This document shows positions 61,280 to 64,000 of a stretch of DNA of 64,000 nt, piece after piece. Source of the DNA: Desulfobacteraceae bacterium (GTDB lineage: Bacteria; Desulfobacterota; Desulfobacteria; Desulfobacterales; SKZT01); assembly GCA_011389745.1 (NCBI GenBank), contig JAABTQ010000003.1, positions 100,813 to 164,812 of the forward strand. Reading direction: 5' to 3'. Both the position numbers and the translations under genes were made by a program. The notes under the pieces were generated by a model. That model worked only from the letters and a program-made list of their open reading frames with translations, had not been told where the DNA came from and searched no databases. Within the stretch, counting starts at the first letter, position 1; the number at the start of each line of letters is the position of its first letter.

Positions 61280-62443
61280 TCAAGATTCCAGTTCCTGGAT
61301 AAATTGAACCATCTGCATCATTTCCTGCTGCTCAGGGTAGCGAAAGATATAGCCTACATCCCCCAGGGCGCTGCTGAACACGCCCGGGACACTGACCACA
61401 TTCATTAAAGCAGTACCACAACTCTCAACCACCGACTCATGTGTTTGACGATAACGCTTTCCCTGGCGGCGACTGGCGTAACAGCAGTGATAGGCACGCT
61501 GATAATCGAACCGGTTTTGACCGGTAATCAGAAGTTCGGCCCAGATACGGTACACATCGATGTCGCAGGCCCAGTTGAACATATCGGTTGTGTAACCGCC
61601 CGGCGGGCGCATATTGACCTCCAGGGCCATGTAGGTGTCCGGAGCGGTTTCAAAAAACTCGATATGGAAAAATCGTTCCTGCACCTCAAAGGCCTTCAGG
61701 CAAGCGCGGCCCATCTTTTCAAGCTCAAACGGCAGCTCCCGCCGGCTCCAATAATGAATATCGCGCCTTTCATTCACTGTCTCCATGATTCCCTGGCTGA
61801 AGATGTGTGAGGTGTAAAAGACCGGATCGCCATTTTTATCGGCAAGGCCGTCAAAGGAAACGATAGTGCCTTGAACGAACTCTTCCATAATGTAATCTAC
61901 CGGCGGCTTGCGGGCAAAAAAAGCGGCCAAATCATTATCGCTTTCCAGACGACATGTATCCAGAGCACCGACACCGGCATCCGGCTTGGCCACTACCGGA
62001 TAACCGGTTTTAGCAATCAGGTCTTTGGCCTCATCCGGACTGTTTATAACCTGACCCCGCGCTACCGGGACACCAGCCTGCAGGAATCGCTCCTTCATGC
62101 AAGACTTGCGGCGGATTACATCGACCTGGCTGCCCCGCACGCCAAAAACATTGAAATCGTCGCGAAGACGGGCCTCCGTGGCGAGCCAGTACTCGTTAAG
62201 CGAATCAATGCGATCGATCTTGCCGTAGCGGTGGGTGAAATATCCCAGGGCACGCACCAGGCTGTCGTAATCATGCATGTCATCGACACGGTAATAATCT
62301 GTAAGAGAAACTTTCAGCCCCGGAGCAAGGTTGTCGAAAGGGGTATCAGCGATACCCAGCACATTAGCCCCGAACATCCGCAACTGACTGCTGAAGGCGC
62401 TGTAGTGGGGCGGAAAATGGGGGGAGAGAAATACAATATTCAT
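61280..62443 (-). CDS. ATP-grasp ligase paired with an esterase
   Basis: The 387-residue protein has an N-terminal pre-ATP-grasp domain (MNIVFLSPHFPPHYSAF). The ATP-grasp core has GYPVVAKPDAGVGALDTCRL (about 148-167), YIMEEFVQG and the Mg-binding MALEVNMRPPGGY. These enzymes form amide or similar bonds using an acyl phosphate. It differs clearly from the other ATP-grasp protein at 24698-26101. AGGAG lies upstream of the ATG. The esterase gene downstream is probably in the same transcript. Substrates unknown. Confidence 0.83.
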   Translation of the reverse strand: MNIVFLSPHFPPHYSAFSSQLRMFGANVLGIADTPFDNLAPGLKVSLTDYYRVDDMHDYDSLVRALGYFTHRYGKIDRIDSLNEYWLATEARLRDDFNVFGVRGSQVDVIRRKSCMKERFLQAGVPVARGQVINSPDEAKDLIAKTGYPVVAKPDAGVGALDTCRLESDNDLAAFFARKPPVDYIMEEFVQGTIVSFDGLADKNGDPVFYTSHIFSQGIMETVNERRDIHYWSRRELPFELEKMGRACLKAFEVQERFFHIEFFETAPDTYMALEVNMRPPGGYTTDMFNWACDIDVYRIWAELLITGQNRFDYQRAYHCCYASRRQGKRYRQTHESVVESCGTALMNVVSVPGVFSSALGDVGYIFRYPEQQEMMQMVQFIQELES

Positions 62444-62607
62444 AAAATTAAATTCTCCTGATAGGTATACTCTCTCATAAAACGCATATATACCTCTGTT
62501 TGCATTTTTCAGAATCCTTTTTTAAATTAATGCTTAATGAAAACGATAGAATTTTTTCTATCATAAAAACCCCAAATTATTAACCAAAAAAAATAAGGAA
62601 ACCGAAA

Positions 62608-62919
62608 ATGGAAATTAAAGACTATTGCAAGGGCGTCGAATCCGAACTTACTTCGTGGAAAGCCAAACTTTATGACGTTAACCGAAAAATCGAAAAACTG
62701 CTGCGAAGTGCAAAAGACAAAGTATTGGGCAACATTGGAGATCTGAACAACTTGTTGACCGAAATGGAAGACAGAATTGAAACGCTTCGAAACGAGTGTC
62801 CCACTGAGTGGAGCCCGATTAAAAAGGAAGTAGACGATGCTCACGTTGATATGCGCTCTAAATATGAAGAAACTCAAGAATTTATCGGAAAAGCGTCACC
62901 CGTATCTATTCCGGGTTAA
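62608..62919 (+). CDS. Small coiled-coil protein of unknown function
   Basis: This 103-residue, mostly helical protein (MEIKDYCKGVESELTSWKAK ...) has heptad-like spacing of hydrophobics. It has no signal peptide or membrane helix. I recognise no named family. AAGGAAACC is a good ribosome site. It is divergent from the ATP-grasp gene and stands alone. It might be a structural or stress protein; that is a guess. Confidence 0.7.
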   Translation: MEIKDYCKGVESELTSWKAKLYDVNRKIEKLLRSAKDKVLGNIGDLNNLLTEMEDRIETLRNECPTEWSPIKKEVDDAHVDMRSKYEETQEFIGKASPVSIPG

Positions 62920-63268
62920 TGTTTTGATTTATTCGAGGAAAACAAAGCAAAGGCCGTTTTTTTCCAATCCGGCTTTGTTGAGCGATGACTGTTAGCGCCG
63001 GTGCGAAAATGATATAAAAAACTCCGGTTAAAAATGTATAGTAAAAGAAGGCCAGTCGGTTAGAAGATGGCGCACGGCCGGCCTTTGTTTAATTTTTATG
63101 CGACCTGTTTCATGCGATAGCTTTTTCCTTTTCGTCATCCAGAGTTACTGCTTGGACGACTTCAATAACCCCTTGAGTGGCCGTACCCAAATCCGTATTT
63201 TCACAGCCTGTAAAAAAAAGCTTGAAATCAGGATAAAGGTTAGAAACCCTTTGCTTGCAATTTTCACA
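62920..63268. other. Intergenic region between convergent genes
   Basis: These 349 bases hold two inverted repeats and no gene I can support. AACAAAGC/GCTTTGTT (62941-62979) is an 8-bp stem without a T-tract. A second repeat at 63048-63085 is listed as a terminator. A plus-strand frame here is the shadow of the zinc-ribbon gene. Confidence 0.5.
63048..63085 (+). terminator. Possible terminator of the coiled-coil gene
   Basis: AAGGCC and GGCCTT pair, with a partly complementary interior, and TGTTTAATTTTT follows. It is about 130 bases after the gene's stop. Confidence 0.35.
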
Positions 63269-63529
63269 CTAAAAATCAAACAGGTCTCCCAGAAAGGATT
63301 CACGTTTTTTCTTTTTGTAGCGATAATCTTCCTTATCATAATTCTGGGGGCGGTTCTTGGATATTTCACGGTTTTGATCTGCCAGCGGTTCGGATGTGGA
63401 ACGTTCAATTATTTTGTCTAATTCTCCCCGATCCAGCCAGACACCGCGGCATTCGGGACAGTAGTCAATTTCAATACCCTTCCGTTCAGACATCACCAGG
63501 TTTACATCTTTGCATGTGGGGCATTTCAT
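63269..63529 (-). CDS. TFIIB-type zinc-ribbon protein
   Basis: The 86-residue protein begins MKCPTCKDVNLVMSERKGIE and continues DYCPECRGVWLDRGELDKII, giving two CxxC pairs that bind one zinc. The C-terminal half is basic and ends FLGDLFDF. This is the zf-TFIIB (PF13453) family, common as small proteins of unknown role in bacteria. AAGGAGG precedes the ATG. It lies 74 bases after the oxidoreductase gene on the same strand. Confidence 0.88.
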   Translation of the reverse strand: MKCPTCKDVNLVMSERKGIEIDYCPECRGVWLDRGELDKIIERSTSEPLADQNREISKNRPQNYDKEDYRYKKKKRESFLGDLFDF

Positions 63530-63603
63530 AAGTAACCTCCTTGTGGTATAAATTAAAAATATAATATTTAGTCCTGAACTTGTATCATCTTATTTTTTTT
63601 CAG

Positions 63604-64000
63604 TCAATCTTTCCTGCCAACAACCGCTGCGCGCCCTGCCTCCAAGGCTCTTAAGTTCAGATCAACAAGGTTTTCTTTCTTTGCAAACTCCGCTATCACA
63701 GAGTCAATGATCGCTTCGAAAGAAAGTATTCCGGTTCTTTCAACAAAAGCGCCGAGAGCAACCACGTTTGCCCCTCTGCTGTTTCCCAACTTCGAGGCTA
63801 TTGTTGTCGCCGGCACCTTGACCTGATACAGATCATCCCTGCCGGTATCCACCGGAATCAGCGTTGTATTGATCAGGACCGTTCCGTTGGGCTTCAATAT
63901 CGGGGAAAATTTTTCCAATGAGGGGCTGATATTCCTTTACCAGGATTGCCTCGGCCTGAATGGCGCCGGATTCCATATCCTCCGGGTTGACGCCGTAATT
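63604..64000 (-). pseudogene. 2-oxoacid:ferredoxin oxidoreductase gamma subunit, frameshifted, 5' end outside window
   Basis: The last 104 residues (LEKFSPILKPNGTVLINTTL ... VVALGAFVERTG) match the gamma subunit of pyruvate/2-oxoglutarate:ferredoxin oxidoreductases. Upstream, the matching sequence continues in another frame (DMESGAIQAEAILVKEYQP). The two join as YQP-SLEKF if one base is removed from the run of four Gs at 63922-63925 (CCCC on the coding strand). So either one base was inserted in a homopolymer, making a pseudogene, or this is a sequencing error. In the present sequence only a TTG at 63918 could start the distal part. The gene runs past the right edge. Confidence 0.7.

Noticed and set aside
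63098..63421. Plus-strand frame of 107 residues with a hydrophobic stretch
   Set aside because: It lies opposite the zinc-ribbon gene, which has two CxxC pairs and AAGGAGG; the hydrophobic residues are the complement of its lysine-rich codons.
1..64000. tRNA, rRNA, riboswitch or CRISPR loci
   Set aside because: No cloverleaf, conserved rRNA segment, aptamer core or regularly spaced repeat array was recognised in the intergenic regions; a covariance-model scan would be decisive.

Overview
The window looks like chromosome of an anaerobic, Gram-negative, mid-GC bacterium, most likely a Desulfobacterota (Desulfobacterales-type) sulfate reducer or close relative. This is inferred from gene content: a DUF3842/CooT-type nickel protein pair, a 2-oxoacid:ferredoxin oxidoreductase gamma subunit, an OFA-family carboxylate transporter under a sensor kinase and NtrC-type regulator, many PAS kinases, ArsP-type permease, TolC/HlyD/RND export, and dispersed repeats starting GTCATTCTGAG. 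No tRNA, rRNA or CRISPR array was seen.

Layout. 1-5.9 kb: end of an SF2 helicase, then a Cache histidine kinase, a sigma-54 response regulator and an OFA transporter. Three inverted repeats and a near-consensus -24/-12 promoter lie between regulator and transporter. 6-13.1 kb: tag glycosylase, a 29-residue membrane peptide, an RpiR-type regulator divergent from a complete sarcosine oxidase operon (soxBDAG), with a perfect 23-bp palindrome between them. 13.2-16.2 kb: CooT-like protein, DUF3842, a CoA-disulfide-reductase-like flavoprotein and an unknown gene. 16.5-21 kb: a visibly GC-richer block (TetR, DevBCA-like ABC exporter, DUF6448 secreted protein), probably acquired. 21.3-26.1 kb: an ATP-grasp / KamA-like radical SAM / M20 peptidase operon, split by a vapBC toxin-antitoxin insertion that duplicated the kamA start and whose vapC is internally deleted. 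26.1-31.5 kb: nested palindromic repeats, a 1211-residue hybrid kinase and two envelope proteins. 31.7-33.8 kb: ArsR-controlled permease/thioredoxin operon.

34-49.3 kb: mobB, a YhaN/YhaO-type SMC-like ATPase and phosphoesterase pair, ksgA, a PreP-type M16C peptidase, an Uup-like ABC-F protein and a DUF748 protein. 49.3-55.7 kb: a 242-bp MITE-like element and a TolC/HlyD/RND efflux operon. 55.7-58.8 kb: ywbE and a lexA-DUF72-polY operon whose Y-family polymerase has lost its catalytic carboxylates but keeps a clamp-binding motif (ImuB-like). 59-64 kb: purB, an esterase plus a second ATP-grasp ligase, a coiled-coil protein, a zinc-ribbon protein and an oxidoreductase gamma subunit with a one-base frameshift running off the edge.

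The strongest candidates for new biology are the ATP-grasp/KamA/M20 module (possibly beta-amino-acid peptide chemistry) and the sigma-54 circuit with three readable enhancer sites. The dead polymerase in a lexA operon and the short membrane peptide are also worth following up. Functions given are family-level inferences from the sequence alone.
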